DNA from: Choristoneura fumiferana
Taxonomy: Eukaryota; Arthropoda; Insecta; Lepidoptera; Tortricidae
DNA: 64,000 bases
Direction: 5' to 3'
NCBI RefSeq assembly: GCF_025370935.1
Contig: NC_133472.1
Span: 44,895,951 to 44,959,950, forward strand
The notes under the pieces are model-generated. The model did not search any database and had not been told where the DNA came from. It worked only from the letters and a program-made list of their open reading frames with translations. The translations under genes and the position numbers were made by a program. This document shows positions 20,155 through 30,800 of this stretch, one piece after another; the first letter of the stretch is position 1; the number at the start of each line of letters is the position of its first letter.

Positions 20155-20480
20155 TGCAAAAAGAGGGGTGTTATAAATTATAATCTATACTTATACTTAT
20201 ATCCATACTAATATTATAAATGCGAAAGTGTGTGTGTGTGTTTGTGTGTATGTTTGTTTGATTTTTGACATAGAGATAGTTTATGGGCCCGAGAGTGACA
20301 TAGACTACTTTATATCCCGGAAAAATGCACAGTTCCCGAGGGAACAGCGCGCGATAGCCGGATTCCACGCGGGCAAAGCCGCGGGAAAAGCTAGTAAAGT
20401 ATAAATTTGCCGCTGAGTCTGTCTTATCTGTCTGTCTGTCCGTGGTATCGTAGCTTTTTAACGGATGGACCAATTTTGAT
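20155..20480 (+). repeat. AAAAAGAGGGGTGTTATAA family copy split by a Helitron
   Basis: GCAAAAAGAGGGGTGTTATA precedes the Helitron at 20202-20394. CTGTCTGTCTGTCCGTGG then TATCGTAGCTTTTTAACGGA and GACCAATTTTGATGC follow it. The two halves are in the order seen in uninterrupted copies (for example 40163-40290), so the Helitron landed inside this repeat. Confidence 0.6.
20202..20394 (+). mobile_element. Complete short Helitron, 193 bp
   Basis: It is flanked by A (20201) and T (20395). It starts TCCATACTAATATTATAAAT and ends CGCGGGCAAAGCCGCGGG then AAAAG and CTAG. The interior has TATGGGCCCGAGAGTGACAT and GCACAGTTCCCGAGGGAAC. It is non-coding. Confidence 0.85.
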
Positions 20481-20533
20481 GCAATTTTTCTTAGTGTAAG
20501 TAATCGAGTTTGTATTTAATTGTAAGTACTTGA

Positions 20534-20757
20534 TTCTTAAGCACCAATAATGTGCGAGGATGTGTTCCGAGGGACGTGTTTTTCATTAACCAATAGAAAC
20601 GCTTCATTTACACATCCTCGCGCAGCACATCTCTGGTGGAAACAGCTGAGCGGAGCGAGGGGAGGTAAATGAAGCATTTCTATTGGTGATTGAAAAAAAC
20701 TTAACTCGCAACAAATCCTCGCACATTATTGGTGGAAACGCTGCTTTAGCCTAAGCT
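20534..20757. mobile_element. MITE related to the 16312 element
   Basis: The left block (GTGCGAGGATGTGTTCC, ACCAATAGAAACGCTTCATT) is inverse to the right block (AATGAAGCATTTCTATTGGT, ATCCTCGCACATTATTGG). The right end GTGGAAACGCTGCTTTAGCC resembles the GGCTGCGTTTCCACC terminus of the element at 16312. Exact ends and duplication are unclear. Confidence 0.5.
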
Positions 20758-20845
20758 ATGTTTAATTAAAATCGATTTAGCTGTTATTCAGATATAGAAC
20801 TTGGAAATGACAACGTCTAAGTCGGTTAAGTTATATGATCAGGGG

Positions 20846-21069
20846 CAGTGGCGTAGCTAGGTAACCTAGGGCCCTGGGGCAAATAAAAAAATGGGGCCCA
20901 CTGCTATCAAAACTGGTAAGGTTTTTTGAAGTAAAATCATTATATATACAAATACTTTAAAAATGCTAAGTAACTTTATCATCAGCTATAAAGCAGAATT
21001 TCGAGGGCCCCCTGAGCTTGAGGGCCCCGGGGCACTGCCCCGCCTAGCCCCTTGGTAGCTACGCCACTG
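20846..21069. mobile_element. hAT MITE with 8-bp ATCAGGGG duplication
   Basis: The termini are CAGTGGCGTAGCTA and its inverse, a hAT-type end. ATCAGGGG flanks both sides (20838-20845 and 21070-21077). The 224 bp interior includes GGGCCC-rich subterminal stretches (CTAGGGCCCTGGGGC versus GCCCCGGGGCCC). No coding sequence. Confidence 0.85.
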
Positions 21070-21178
21070 ATCAGGGGACGACATATACAAGGTCACTCTG
21101 AATTCTGGCAGAAAATTTTGTCAGAATTTGTACAAAAAATTTTTAACACATGCTCTCAAATTATCTTCATATTAAGTC

Positions 21179-21490
21179 GAAAATACAAACTGAGACATGG
21201 ATGCACAGAAAAACCAGAAAAAGAGACCAGCGCTGGGAATCGAACCCAGGTCCTCAGCAATCCGTGCTGCGTGCTAACCCCTACACCACCGCTGGACAGG
21301 AATTTAGACACGAATTTTTCCTATGCATACATATCTCAGGTTGCTTATTTCTACTACGCTACTTATGCAGCAGCACTAGCGACATCTATGTTTCGCTCTC
21401 ATCGAGAGACGTCAACATTCTTTCGGAACCAACCGCTCACCCAGACAAGAGATGTCGCCACTAAGCAATCAAATTATGATTCACCAATCA
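21179..21490 (-). mobile_element. Second copy of the tRNA-like unit, inverted
   Basis: About 300 bp is nearly identical, in reverse, to 17090-17385. It includes the tRNA-like cassette at 21225-21297 (minus), the TTTTTCT terminator region and the upstream block with CATCTATGTTTCGCTCTCAT and GAGAGACGTCAACATTC. Its D-loop is 2 nt shorter than the 17261 copy. An open 163-codon frame across it is a by-product. Confidence 0.65.
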
Positions 21491-22176
21491 TAATTCATAT
21501 TAAGTCTAAATCATTTCGCAGTAAACGCCATAAGTCGCATTAATAAACAAGGAAAATCGTGAATTGAAGTCCTTGATAGTCAAATTTTATATAAATCGGT
21601 TCAGTGGTTTAAACTTGAAGAAGTAACAGGCAAATAACCTTTTGAATTTAAAATATTAAGTGCCTACTAATTTGTATAAATATGGATAAGGCACAATATA
21701 TTATACAATACTTTGACCCGAATATTGCCCCTCTTTTATTGAGTATTTAATTATTGTTTGTCATTGTTGGCCTTTATGGGCACCAGTCAATGTCAGTAGA
21801 TCTATAAAAAAATCGAGAGTGAGTCAAGATCGCGCACCGAGTGTTCCGTACAGTAGGTACAGTAGGAACTAGGCTGTATACCGCTGGCAGGTGGTAAAAC
21901 TGACCACCTGGCAGGATTTTTATATTGTGTTTCTAGAATATAACTTTAAAACAGATTGACAGCGGTATACATGCCGGAGCGCAGATTGCTCCCGATAGCC
22001 TAAGCGGCTGGTGCTATGCTATGTAAATGTATTTTTAAGCTCTGAAATAAATCCAAATGATTGAAGAAGTTGTTTATTTTGAACTGAGTTTAAAGTCACG
22101 CGCGTTGATCCCCAGTACCTAAGCTCTCACCTAGTTACAGTCCCCACAGTACTTACTCGTAGGTATATCCAATTCA

Positions 22177-22295
22177 GGGGCTATAACTACGAAGTGCAAG
22201 TTTCGAACTTCGTATCCTGTCGTCCCGCTGGCTTAATACGAGAGTGAGAGGGACGGGACGGTACGAACTTCGATTTTCTAATTTCGTAGTTGCCC
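22177..22295. mobile_element. MITE of the CTACGAAGTGCAAG family
   Basis: GGGGCTATAACTACGAAGTG and TTTCGTAGTTGCCC form inverted ends around GTCGTCCCGCTGGC and GAGAGTGAGAGGGACGG. Diverged relatives lie at 42485-42585 and 47765-47897. Confidence 0.55.
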
Positions 22296-22375
22296 AGAGT
22301 GGGGTCGCTTTAAGGTAAGATCAGTGGACGCTTACCTTTAGATGGTTATTAGGTATATCTTCATTTATATCACTG

Positions 22376-23100
22376 CTGTACAAAAAACTCCCCCTTAGAA
22401 CGACACAATGAACAACCACCGGCCACTTGATGCACCGGTTGCCCGCAACTCTCACGATGTCGTCAGTCCTAGTGGGAGGCCTGCCAGCGCTTCGTAGGTA
22501 TGCTCGATATCGATTAGATTAATCCATGTAAAATTATCGAGTCGTAATCGATTAATCGAAAAAATTAAATAATCGATCTTATCGATAATTTTACACCGAT
22601 TAGTGGATATTTTACGTTTTTTTTAAAGTGAAATAAAAGGGGTGACACTATTTCCCGGCCGTAAAATACCGTCATGGAAATACCGACATGATATTTGGTG
22701 TCACGCCCATTGAAACTCTTGTCAGTTTGACACCAGTCTGTATGGGCGAGTACACGAAATTTCGCACCTATAGTGTGCCGTACCTCCTTATAAAAGGCGG
22801 TGTAAACCGCGGAAAAGTGGTACATCTGGCAACACCGTAGGAATGTTCGGTATCGATTCGATTAATCGACTAATCGATACCATGAGCGCCCTTAATCGAT
22901 TAATTGAAATCGACACAGTTAAAATAATCGATTATCAATTAATCGATTATTTCGCCATCGATTACCATCCCTAACGCTTCGTCTCCGGCTTGTGGTCACA
23001 TGAGGACTTCTCTCCCCCAACGTATTCGCTGGGTGCAATGTAGGAGGTGGGGGAACCCCGAATCGATGGCAGCGCGCGCCGTGGCCAAACAAGGAACTTT
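22376..23100 (-). pseudogene. RTE-type LINE C-terminal remnant interrupted by a hAT-like element
   Basis: Read on the minus strand with 22495-22973 removed, the frame gives SRRRSAGRPPTRTDDIVRVA, the RTE C-terminal signature with the W of RWTDD lost. Upstream parts of ORF2 are missing. The interruption is marked by duplicated (A/G)CGCTTCG. Confidence 0.65.
22495..22973. mobile_element. hAT-like element inside the RTE remnant, ATCGAT-rich
   Basis: The left end is TAGGTATGCTCGATATCG and the right end in reverse complement is TAGGGATGGTAATCGATGG. The flanks GCGCTTCG (22487-22494) and ACGCTTCG (22974-22981) agree at 7 of 8 bases, fitting an 8-bp hAT duplication. Both subterminal regions carry repeated ATCGAT/TAATCGATTA words, about six in 22849-22970 alone. 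The middle includes GTATGGGCGAGTACACGAA. The right part recurs in the downstream copy at 29274-29518. Confidence 0.7.
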
Positions 23101-23465
23101 TCGGCGTACCAACTGTCACTATTTACTAGTGAAATTTACGTATTGGTGCATTATTATGCAAAAATAAATAAATACGCGTCAGGAAACCTACTGCGTACCT
23201 ACCTAGTTAACTGTAAGAACAATGGCAAAAACAGTGATCACAAATTCTATAAATTTCCACACGAAAGATGTTTTGTATTGCGTCGATGTCACTGAAGTTA
23301 GACGAATTACACGAGCTTCAATGGTGTAGTTTATTATGAATTTATGATCTTCACATTTAGTTTCTTTTACATCTTGGATATATTGAGCCAAAACTAATTG
23401 TTTTCCTTTTATTGTTGTTTCTGCGAAAGCGATGTCGTACAGTGTGCTCGGAATCCAGTTTTTTT

Positions 23466-23620
23466 TCAAAGTCAAAGTCAATGTCAAAGTCAAAGTCAAA
23501 ATATCTTTATTCAATTTAGGCTACAACAAGCACTTATGAATGTCAAAAAAATCTACCACCGGTTCGGAAAAACCCCTGCTGAGAAGAATCCGGCAAGAAA
23601 CTCAACGAGGTATATATATA
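23466..23620 (-). mobile_element. LINE 3' tail with (AAAGTC)n, copy A
   Basis: Five GTCAAA-type units, then ATATCTTTATTCAATTTAGG, CTACCACCGGTTCGG and GGCAAGAAACTCAACGAGG, ending in (TA)n. Same family as 7945 and 58390. Confidence 0.65.
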
Positions 23621-23967
23621 TATATTTTTATAATTAATTCGGCCATGTTTAACTGAAAATACACAAAAGTCTGCATTACTAACGACCTACACAGCCATAA
23701 TAATCGTCTGCAATATATATTGAAATGCGTTATTCGTTTTTTTTTTATTATTTCTCGTGACGGCAGCCGTGAGAAAGTCCGTGTCCTCAAATTAATTGAT
23801 TGTGCCATTTTAGACGGGAAATAAAAAAAGGTCAACGTTATTATCGACACTATAGATTATACTGTATTAGAATATATGTAAATTACGATTTTTCATTGAA
23901 ATTATTTGTTTGTTTACTTACTCTTCGTAATGACATCCAGCCATTTGATATTTCAAAGTCCGCCGTA

Positions 23968-24260
23968 ATGAGGGCTATCGCGTATGAATTGTTAGACTCA
24001 ACAGTAACAGTTGTTGGAGTCTAACAACTGGTAGCATGGTGTACGGTTGTGTCACTCTAAAGATGAGCTCTGGTTGAGTTCGAAACGCGTCAGTGTAGTG
24101 TGGTGGTGGTGATAGATGGGTTTGTGTGATTTGTGTGTGTTCTTACAGTGTGGAGGTGGAGGAACTGCATGAACACGCATATTTTGCATAAGCTTAGCTA
24201 TCATAAGGTCGCGGGTGAGCAAGGAAATTATTTTAGTTCAAACGTCTAAGCCAACGCAAT
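23968..24260 (+). repeat. Interspersed repeat (AATGAGGGCTATCGCG end, GATGAGCTCTGG body), copy A
   Basis: It begins with AATGAGGGCTATCGCGTATG, the terminus of the MITE at 43029-43454. A hairpin follows (GTTAGACTC...GAGTCTAAC), then GGTGTACGGTTGTGTCAC, ATGAGCTCTGGTTGAGTTCG and CATAAGGTCGCGGGTGAGC. The latter part is present inverted at 47283-47507, beside a 12-bp minisatellite. Confidence 0.55.
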
Positions 24261-24586
24261 CAAAAGATGCAGCCGTTGATGCTGCAAATTTCCGCAAATT
24301 TTCGAAATTCGCAAAGGAATCAAAACCTACAGGGTATTTTCCCGTGAACTCAGCATCTTGAAATTTGGTATGAAGGTAGCTATTGTAACACAACCAACTA
24401 GAAAAGTCTATGTCTGTCTGTAAATATCAATGACCAATACAATCTGACCCCACACTGCGTACATTTTGCTTAAGAGTAGGGCTCTGCATACACTGGATGC
24501 TTTAAATCACTCGGAAAAAGCGAGAAATATCTACAAGACACGATTCCCGTTTACTTACATACCTATAAATGTGTACAGAACCCTCG

Positions 24587-24622
24587 GTGCGCGAGTCCGA
24601 CTCGCACTTGCCCAGTTTTTTT
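24587..24622 (+). repeat. GAGTCCGACTCGCACTTG terminus
   Basis: AGAACCCTCGGTGCGCGAGT then CCGACTCGCACTTGCC and a T run, the right end of the GGTTCCGTA family. The body upstream (24290-24580) is diverged. Copy B equivalent near 31131-31165. Confidence 0.55.
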
Positions 24623-25453
24623 AATGTGCTACCTCTTTTGGAAAAGGTAAAGGCATTGTGTACTATTCAACCTTGCCCTAGCCAGTAACTGTAATAGAAA
24701 TTCAATAAAATTAAGCGCATTCTTCGCGACCGCCATAATAAGTAGTGTCGTAAAGTGTTTTATAATTACAGTACTTAATCAGGACAATTTTGCATCCCTT
24801 TTCACTTTAGTGTCATGGCCGCACTAGACCATAAATAGAGTCAGTGGCATACCTAGGTCAGCAAAAAATAAAGCAGCTAAAATAGTTTTTCCCGTAAAGG
24901 GTCATTCAAGTATTACGTAAGCAGAATTTTAGTCATTTTTAACCCCCCCTCCGCTTTGTCAGCGAAAGTCAGCAAAATCCAAACCCTCCCCTTATGCTTA
25001 CGTAAACATTGGTATATATATATTTTTAAATTTATTCAGGTTTCTTTGTAGCCATATTGCTTGAATTAAAACCTACTACATTTTGCAGTATAAACAAGAA
25101 ATAATAAATAAATATTGCTGACGTAAGCACTATTTCCCCCGCTTCTCCACTCCGTTTCTCCGTGCCTCTTACAGCTTCACGTCCTCGCTAAGTTTCCTGG
25201 TTTTTGTACGGCTGAGTATTTGTTGATCTGACTGATAACTCGCGCTCTTTCGGAATTTCACACGAGAACACAGAATTAGTACTCGTACGTATTAGTACAA
25301 GTAACGAGAGCATGATTTATCAGGGCCCTAAGCTGTTTCTCGAAAGTTACAAGTCTACATGCTTACACTTAAAACGTTTCTGTACAAGTGTATTTACTTA
25401 ATTCTGTTTCTCAATGGCATGTTTACTACAAATCGGTTTTATCATATTTTGCT

Positions 25454-26145
25454 GGTGGTAGGACCTTGTGCAAGGTCCGCCCGGATTGCTACCACCGTCT
25501 TGCTCGCTAATCCTGCCGTGAAGCAGCAGTGCTTGCACTGTTATGTTTCGGCGTGGAGAGTAAGACATACATACATACATACATATAATCACGCCTCTTT
25601 CCCGTAGGGGTAGGCAGAGACCACTTCTTTCCACTTGCTACGATCCTTACATACTTGTTTCGCTTCGTCCACTTTCATTATTCCCTTCATACATGCTCTT
25701 CGGTTTAGGGTACTCTTGACCTGGCCTTTTTTCAAGACGTCCCTGATTTGGTCTCGAAACGTCTGCCTAGGTCTACCCCTTCCAACACTTTCATTCACAC
25801 TCGCCTCATACACTTTTTTCGTCAATCGTTCTTAGGTACTACACCCTTCCAACACTTTCATTCAATCGCACTCTCAGCATAATGCTCGTTACACCCCAGC
25901 GCTGATTTTCGTCGGCAATCGTTCATTCATATCATTCATTCTCGACATGGCCAAACCATCCCAGCATACCTTTCAGAGTAAGACAGCCAGTGAAATTACT
26001 GGCACTTGAGGTATCCCATCTCAGGCCTCTAGGTTGGCAACGCATCTGCAATACCAGGGGTCTTGCAGATGTTTATGGGCGGTGGTGATCTCTTACCATC
26101 AGGAGACACACTTGCTCGTTTTCCATCCAGTCGAATAAAAAAAAA
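25454..26145 (+). mobile_element. LINE 3' tail (GGTAGGACCTTGTGC type), interrupted by a second LINE
   Basis: GGTGGTAGGACCTTGTGCAA to GGCGTGGAGAGTAAGACA, then a 0.4 kb insertion, then AGAGTAAGACAGCCAGTGAA to CCATCCAGTCGAATAAAAAA. The repeated AGAGTAAGACA (11 bp) is the insertion's target duplication. Uninterrupted copies are at 38280 and 44600. Confidence 0.7.
25571..25974 (-). pseudogene. Non-LTR retrotransposon 3' end with (ATGT)n tail, copy A
   Basis: The minus strand encodes GRGRPRQTFRDQIRDVLKKG, then RRACMKGIMKVDEAKQVCKD and RSKWKEVVSAYPYGKEA before a stop (25589-25825). It is followed by a (TATG)n tail. This is the extreme C-terminus of a non-LTR polyprotein family; polymerase motifs are absent. 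The upstream part (25830-25970) is scrambled relative to copy B and contains a second CCTTCCAACACTTTCATTCA. Confidence 0.6.
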
Positions 26146-26439
26146 CGATGTTTTATCTGGTGACACTCTTTGCCGGCCCGGATAATACCGACATGGAAAT
26201 ACCGACCCGATTATTCGTGTACACGCCCATACAAACTCGCATCAAACTGACATGAGTTTCTAGGTATATTTACATTCTCTTCTTCGTCGTATTCTTCATT
26301 CCTGCAGGTCGGAAGGTCGTGCCCGTCTTGAAGAGCCTTTGCGGAGACTTTTGTCGAACTGCTTCCACACCACTCTGCCCTCGGCCTTTTTCAGAGCGGC
26401 ATTCAAAGTGATCGCCTTAATTTCATCCGATCATCGGGT

Positions 26440-26709
26440 TGGTGAATTAGCTCGTTGAACTGGCAATGGGCGGGCCATATAGCACGGAGAGCGGGTGGCC
26501 GTTGGGGCCGAAAAGTTCTCGAGTGGAGGCCGCGGGTCGGCTAGCGCAGCTTAGGACGTCCACCAACAAGATGGACTGATGACCTGGTTAAAGCCGCGGG
26601 TTCACGGTAGATGCAGGCCGCTGCCAACCGAAGCAACTGGAGGTCTGTGGGGGAGACCTATGTCCAACAGTGGACGTCCTACGGCTGAGATGATGATGAT
26701 GATGATGAT
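26440..26709 (+). pseudogene. RTE-type LINE C-terminus with (ATG)n tail, copy A
   Basis: Translation gives WAGHIARRAGGRWGRKVLEW, then RPRV, an in-frame stop, SLGRPPTRWTDDLVKAAGSR, another stop, MQAAANRSNWRSVGETYVQQ and WTSYG, with GATGATGATGATGATGAT following. This is the best preserved RTE end in the window, though interrupted by at least two stop codons. It defines the tail that the SINEs copy. Confidence 0.75.
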
Positions 26710-26944
26710 CGGGTTTGTGACCTTTCTCTGGGCCTTTTCCCCTCTATGTTGCCTAGCACTATCAGATTGTCGAGATTGTCTGACTCCCTTCGAGCGATAA
26801 TTCCATTAGTATTAAGTATAATTAAAAAATTTCGGATACCTAATAAATTAAAAAAATGTTTTTCTATTTATGTTTCTATCTACCTACACCTACTTTGAAT
26901 CTCTATTCAGTCATTTTCCTTCTTTAGAAGCTTAGCTTTAAAAT

Positions 26945-27256
26945 CTCAATAATAATTATAAATGCGAAAGTTTGTAAGTCTGTTGTTTGTGTGTCACGTC
27001 TAAACCGTCTGAGTGCCGGGAAACTACATATATAAATAAGTAGATTTTATTTCGGAAAAATTCTTCTAACTAAAACTAACTAACTAACTAATTTGGCTCA
27101 GGGACCTAGAGGGTCTTGGCCTCCGAAACGAGAGCATGCCATCTGTCCGGATCGTGCGCAGCCTCTTGCCAGTCGTCGACTTAAAGACGTCGCAGATCCA
27201 CGAATTCTTCTACGGAAAATTCATTTTACACGGACGGAGTCATGGGTTACAGCTAG
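26945..27256 (+). mobile_element. Degraded Helitron with an inner insertion, copy A
   Basis: It starts with ATAATTATAAATGCGAAAGT and ends ACGGACGGAGTCATGGGTTA then CAGCTAG and T, a decayed version of the GCGGACGAAGTCGCGGGCAAAAGCTAG end. Between them a GC-richer block (GGGTCTTGGCCTCCGAAACG, CATCTGTCCGGATCGTGCGC) looks foreign to the family. Confidence 0.5.
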
Positions 27257-27379
27257 TAAGTCTTAAAAGCCAGCTTGGAAAGCTTCCAGACGTAAACGTA
27301 ACCGAACACGAGTTTCTACAGGCGATTCAAAGCGAAAGTTGTTACGGACGCAAACAAAAAAATAATGAGAGAAGCCAGT

Positions 27380-28170
27380 AAACTTCTTTCAATTAACGTC
27401 CCGAACGAGTAATATTAATTAACAAGGGAACTACATCAAAGCTGTTATTGAAAGGAATAAGGTAAAGGAAGTTGCCGTAGCATTGCAGTTGGGCAGCGCC
27501 TGTTGGCACGTTCTTTGATTTGCGCACCGCGAATGACTGTTTGCTATTTACTATCTATAGGCGCTTTATTCGTGGAGTAACCTTCACGGATTATTTTCAA
27601 CAGTATCTATGGTCTTAACTTAAAACGTCAAATTGATGGTAATTTGATCAATGCGATAAATACTAATAAAATAAATATAATTTAAATTGTTGTAAAATAA
27701 AGTGAATTTGGTGAATGCAGCATTAGTTTCGTGTTGATTTGAATGCAATCGTGTCGTGGTATCGAAACAGCAATGTTTATATTTCAAAATAATTTGGAAC
27801 CGTGTGTAGTGCGCGATAGAGGGAAATAATCGATTTATTTATGGAAAGACGTGTATTAATCAATTATTGGTGTGGACCTGCTATAGACTTAGTGTTAAAA
27901 AGTGCAAGTGCTCCTCACATATCGTCGTAAGTACTTATTACAGCATTTATCTTGTTTTTTGTGTATGGTGATAAGAAATCCCGAAAACGCCCCCTTCATT
28001 GAAAGAGAGCCAGTATTTTGCGCTCAGTTTCAAAGGACATGTTCGCTGTTTCGATGCGTTTCTTATCAGCAATATTCTTGTAAACGGCTGCAATTTGAAT
28101 ATTGAATAGGTATTAATATATACATACTAGGTTACGCGTGCGGGTTAGAGCTACTGGGTTTAAAGTTTTT
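27380..28170. other. Unique-looking sequence, copy A
   Basis: No repeat family or gene recognised. It includes a short purine-rich stretch and an open 67-codon frame with no domain. Present almost unchanged in copy B (34045-34840). Confidence 0.35.
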
Positions 28171-28177
28171 TTTGTTG

Positions 28178-28181
28178 ATAT
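28178..28181. other. Empty target site (ATAT) for the 2.5 kb TIR element
   Basis: Copy A reads TTGTTGATATGGCGTTTGC here. Copy B has the same left flank to ATAT (34847-34850), then the element, then ATATGGCGTTTGC (37326 on). Copy A is thus the pre-insertion allele up to about 28236. Confidence 0.8.
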
Positions 28182-29173
28182 GGCGTTTGCTGCGAGGCAC
28201 TTTGCCAATGTCACGTCAAATTGCGTGATTTTGACTAGAGCTGTTCAAAGGTTCCAAAACCGAGTAACTTTCTCATTTCATTATATACACTTTATCACAA
28301 ATTTGGATTGGTTCTAAAGAAAATATTTGCTTCCCTGTATTCATGGAATTCTGAAATTTTTTATAATTTTTGAGGAAAAATGCAGATACACTACTATACG
28401 CGTATTTTACATCTTGTAGTTGTGCGGTATACTGAGCTAATTACCACTTGCTTCAGTATACGCGTAATGTGTAGATTACTGATCTAACGATATTTTTTAT
28501 ATTGTATATGAATTTTTCGATGAAATTATTATATGGCTTGCAATTAACAATAAAAACAGATGCTCTTTTACCATCATCTATTGACTTATAAACGTTATCA
28601 CTTGCATCAATATACGCTAGCATTAGCATGTCACTTGTACCAATATACCGCTAGTAATGTTTTAAAACGTGCTATGCAAAATACAGAAATATACCTTATA
28701 AAAAACCTCACTTAAAATATAAATGGTTTTATTAAAAAAATTATTGTATTAAGTGCTTTAAATCAATGGAAGCATATTCAATGGATTCGTATTCCTGTTC
28801 AAATGCGTACTCGTATTTTATTGTGAAAGGTTCCTCATGTGATACATATAATCGCACCTATTGGTCTCCACACTAACGGTTTAGCTATTTGTGCCTCTTC
28901 AGGGTTCCTACCCAAAGGGTATAAACGGAAACCCTACTACTTAAGACTTCGCTGTCCGTCCGTACGTCCGTTCATCTGTCACCAGGCTGTATCTCATGAA
29001 CCATGATAGTAAGACAGTTGAAAATTTTCACAGATTATTATAACTGTAGTCAATATAACATATATAACAAAAACTAGAATAGAATAAATATTTAAGGGGG
29101 CCCCCCATACAAACAAATGTGATTTTTTTGCCATTTTTTTGCTAATGTCTAATGAATGTTTATAGATGGTACG

Positions 29174-29273
29174 NNNNNNNNNNNNNNNNNNNNNNNNNNN
29201 NNNNNNNNNNNNNNNNNNNNNNNNNNNNNNNNNNNNNNNNNNNNNNNNNNNNNNNNNNNNNNNNNNNNNNNNN
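29174..29273. other. Assembly gap (exactly 100 N)
   Basis: A run of 100 N, the conventional placeholder for a scaffold join of unknown size. It lies exactly at the junction of the two copies of the duplicated segment. Confidence 0.99.
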
Positions 29274-30005
29274 AGTCTGTATGGGCGAGTACACGAAATT
29301 TCGCACCTATAGTGTGCCGTACCTCCTTATAAAAGGCGGTGTAAACCGCGGAAAAGTGGTACATCTGGCAACACCGTAGGAATGTTCGGTATCGATTCGA
29401 TTTAATCGACTAATCGATACCATGAGCGCTCTTAATCGATTAATTGAAATCGACACAGTTAAAATAATCGATTATCAATTAATCGATTATTTCGCCATCG
29501 ATTACCATCCCTAACGCTTCGTCTCCGGCTTGTGGTCACATGAGGACTTCTCTCCCCCAACGTATTCGCTGGGTGCAATGTAGGAGGAGGGGGAACCCCG
29601 AATCGATGGCAGCGCGCGCCGTGGCCAAACAAGGAACTTTTCGGCGTACCAACTGTCACTGTCACTATTTACTAGTGAAATTTACGTATTGGTGCATTAT
29701 TATGCAAAAATAAATAAATACGCGTCAGGAAACCTACTGCGTACCTACCTAGTTAACTGTAAGAACAATGGCAAAAACAGTGATCACAAATTCTATAAAT
29801 TTCCACACGAAAGATGTTTTGTATTGCGTCGATGTCACTGAAGTTAGACGAATTACACGAGCTTCAATGGTGTAGTTTATTATGAATTTTATGATCTTCA
29901 CATTTAGTTTCTTTTTACATCTTGGATATATTGAGCCAAACTAATTGTTTTTCTTTTATTGATATTTCTGCGAAAGCGATGTCGTACAGTGTGCTCGGAA
30001 TCCAG

Positions 30006-30160
30006 TTTTTTTCAAAGTCAAAGTCAAAGTCAAATATCTTTATTCAATTTAGGCTACAACAAGCACTTATGAATGTCAAAAAAATCTACCACCGGTTCGG
30101 AAAAACCCTGCTGAGAAGAATCCGGCAAGAAACTCAACGAGGTATTAATATAGTATATAT
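30006..30160 (-). mobile_element. LINE 3' tail with (AAAGTC)n, copy B
   Basis: Counterpart of 23466-23620, with fewer AAAGTC units and a longer (TA)n run (TATAATATATATATATATAT), the kind of length difference expected between alleles. Confidence 0.65.
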
Positions 30161-30519
30161 AATATATATATATATATATTTTATAATTAATTCGGCCATG
30201 TTTAACTGAAAATACACAAAAGTCTGCATTACTAACGACCTACACAGCCATAATAATCGTCTGCAATATATACTGAAAAGCGTTATTCGTTTTTTTTTTA
30301 TTATTTCTCGTGACGGCAGCCGTGAGAAAGTCCGTGTCCTCAAATTAATTGATTGTGCCATTTTAGACGGGAAATAAAAAAAGGTCAACGTTATTATCGA
30401 CACTATAGATTATACTGTATTAGAATATATGTAAATTACGATTTTACATTGAAATTATTTGTTTGTTTACTTACTCTACGTAATGACAGCCAGCCATTTG
30501 ATATTTCAAAGTCCACCGT

Positions 30520-30800
30520 AATGAGGGCTATCGCGTATGAATTGTTAGACTCAACAGTAACAGTTGTTGGAGTCTAACAACTGGTAGCATGGTGTACGGT
30601 TGTGTCACTCTAAAGATGAGCTCTGGTTGAGTTCGAAACGCGTCAGTGTAGTGTGGTGGTGGTGATAGATGGGTTTGTGTGATTTGTGTGTGTTCTTACA
30701 GTGTGGAGGTGGAGGAACTGCGTGAACACGCATATTTTGCATAAGCTTAGCTATCATAAGGTCGCGGGTGAGCAAGGAAATTATTTTAGTTCAAACGTCT
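30520..30800 (+). repeat. Interspersed repeat (AATGAGGGCTATCGCG end), copy B
   Basis: Counterpart of 23968-24260, nearly identical. Confidence 0.55.

Larger units (their letters stand above)
22735..29173 (+). repeat. Duplicated ~6.5 kb segment, copy A (ends at the assembly gap)
   Basis: From 22735 to the first N, this segment matches 29274-35836 in the same order and orientation with scattered substitutions and small indels. It contains the hAT right half, an RTE remnant, LINE tails, a second RTE end and a Helitron remnant. Its last ~940 bases (28237-29173) show many single-base indels relative to copy B (for example CAGGGTTCCTACCC for CAGGGTTCCGTACCC). That is what a poorly covered contig end looks like. 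Confidence 0.9.

Noticed and set aside
23602..23850. ORFs conserved between 22735-29173 and 29274-35836 as evidence of coding
   Set aside because: The two segments are near-identical as a whole, including non-coding repeats, so shared ORFs do not show selection.
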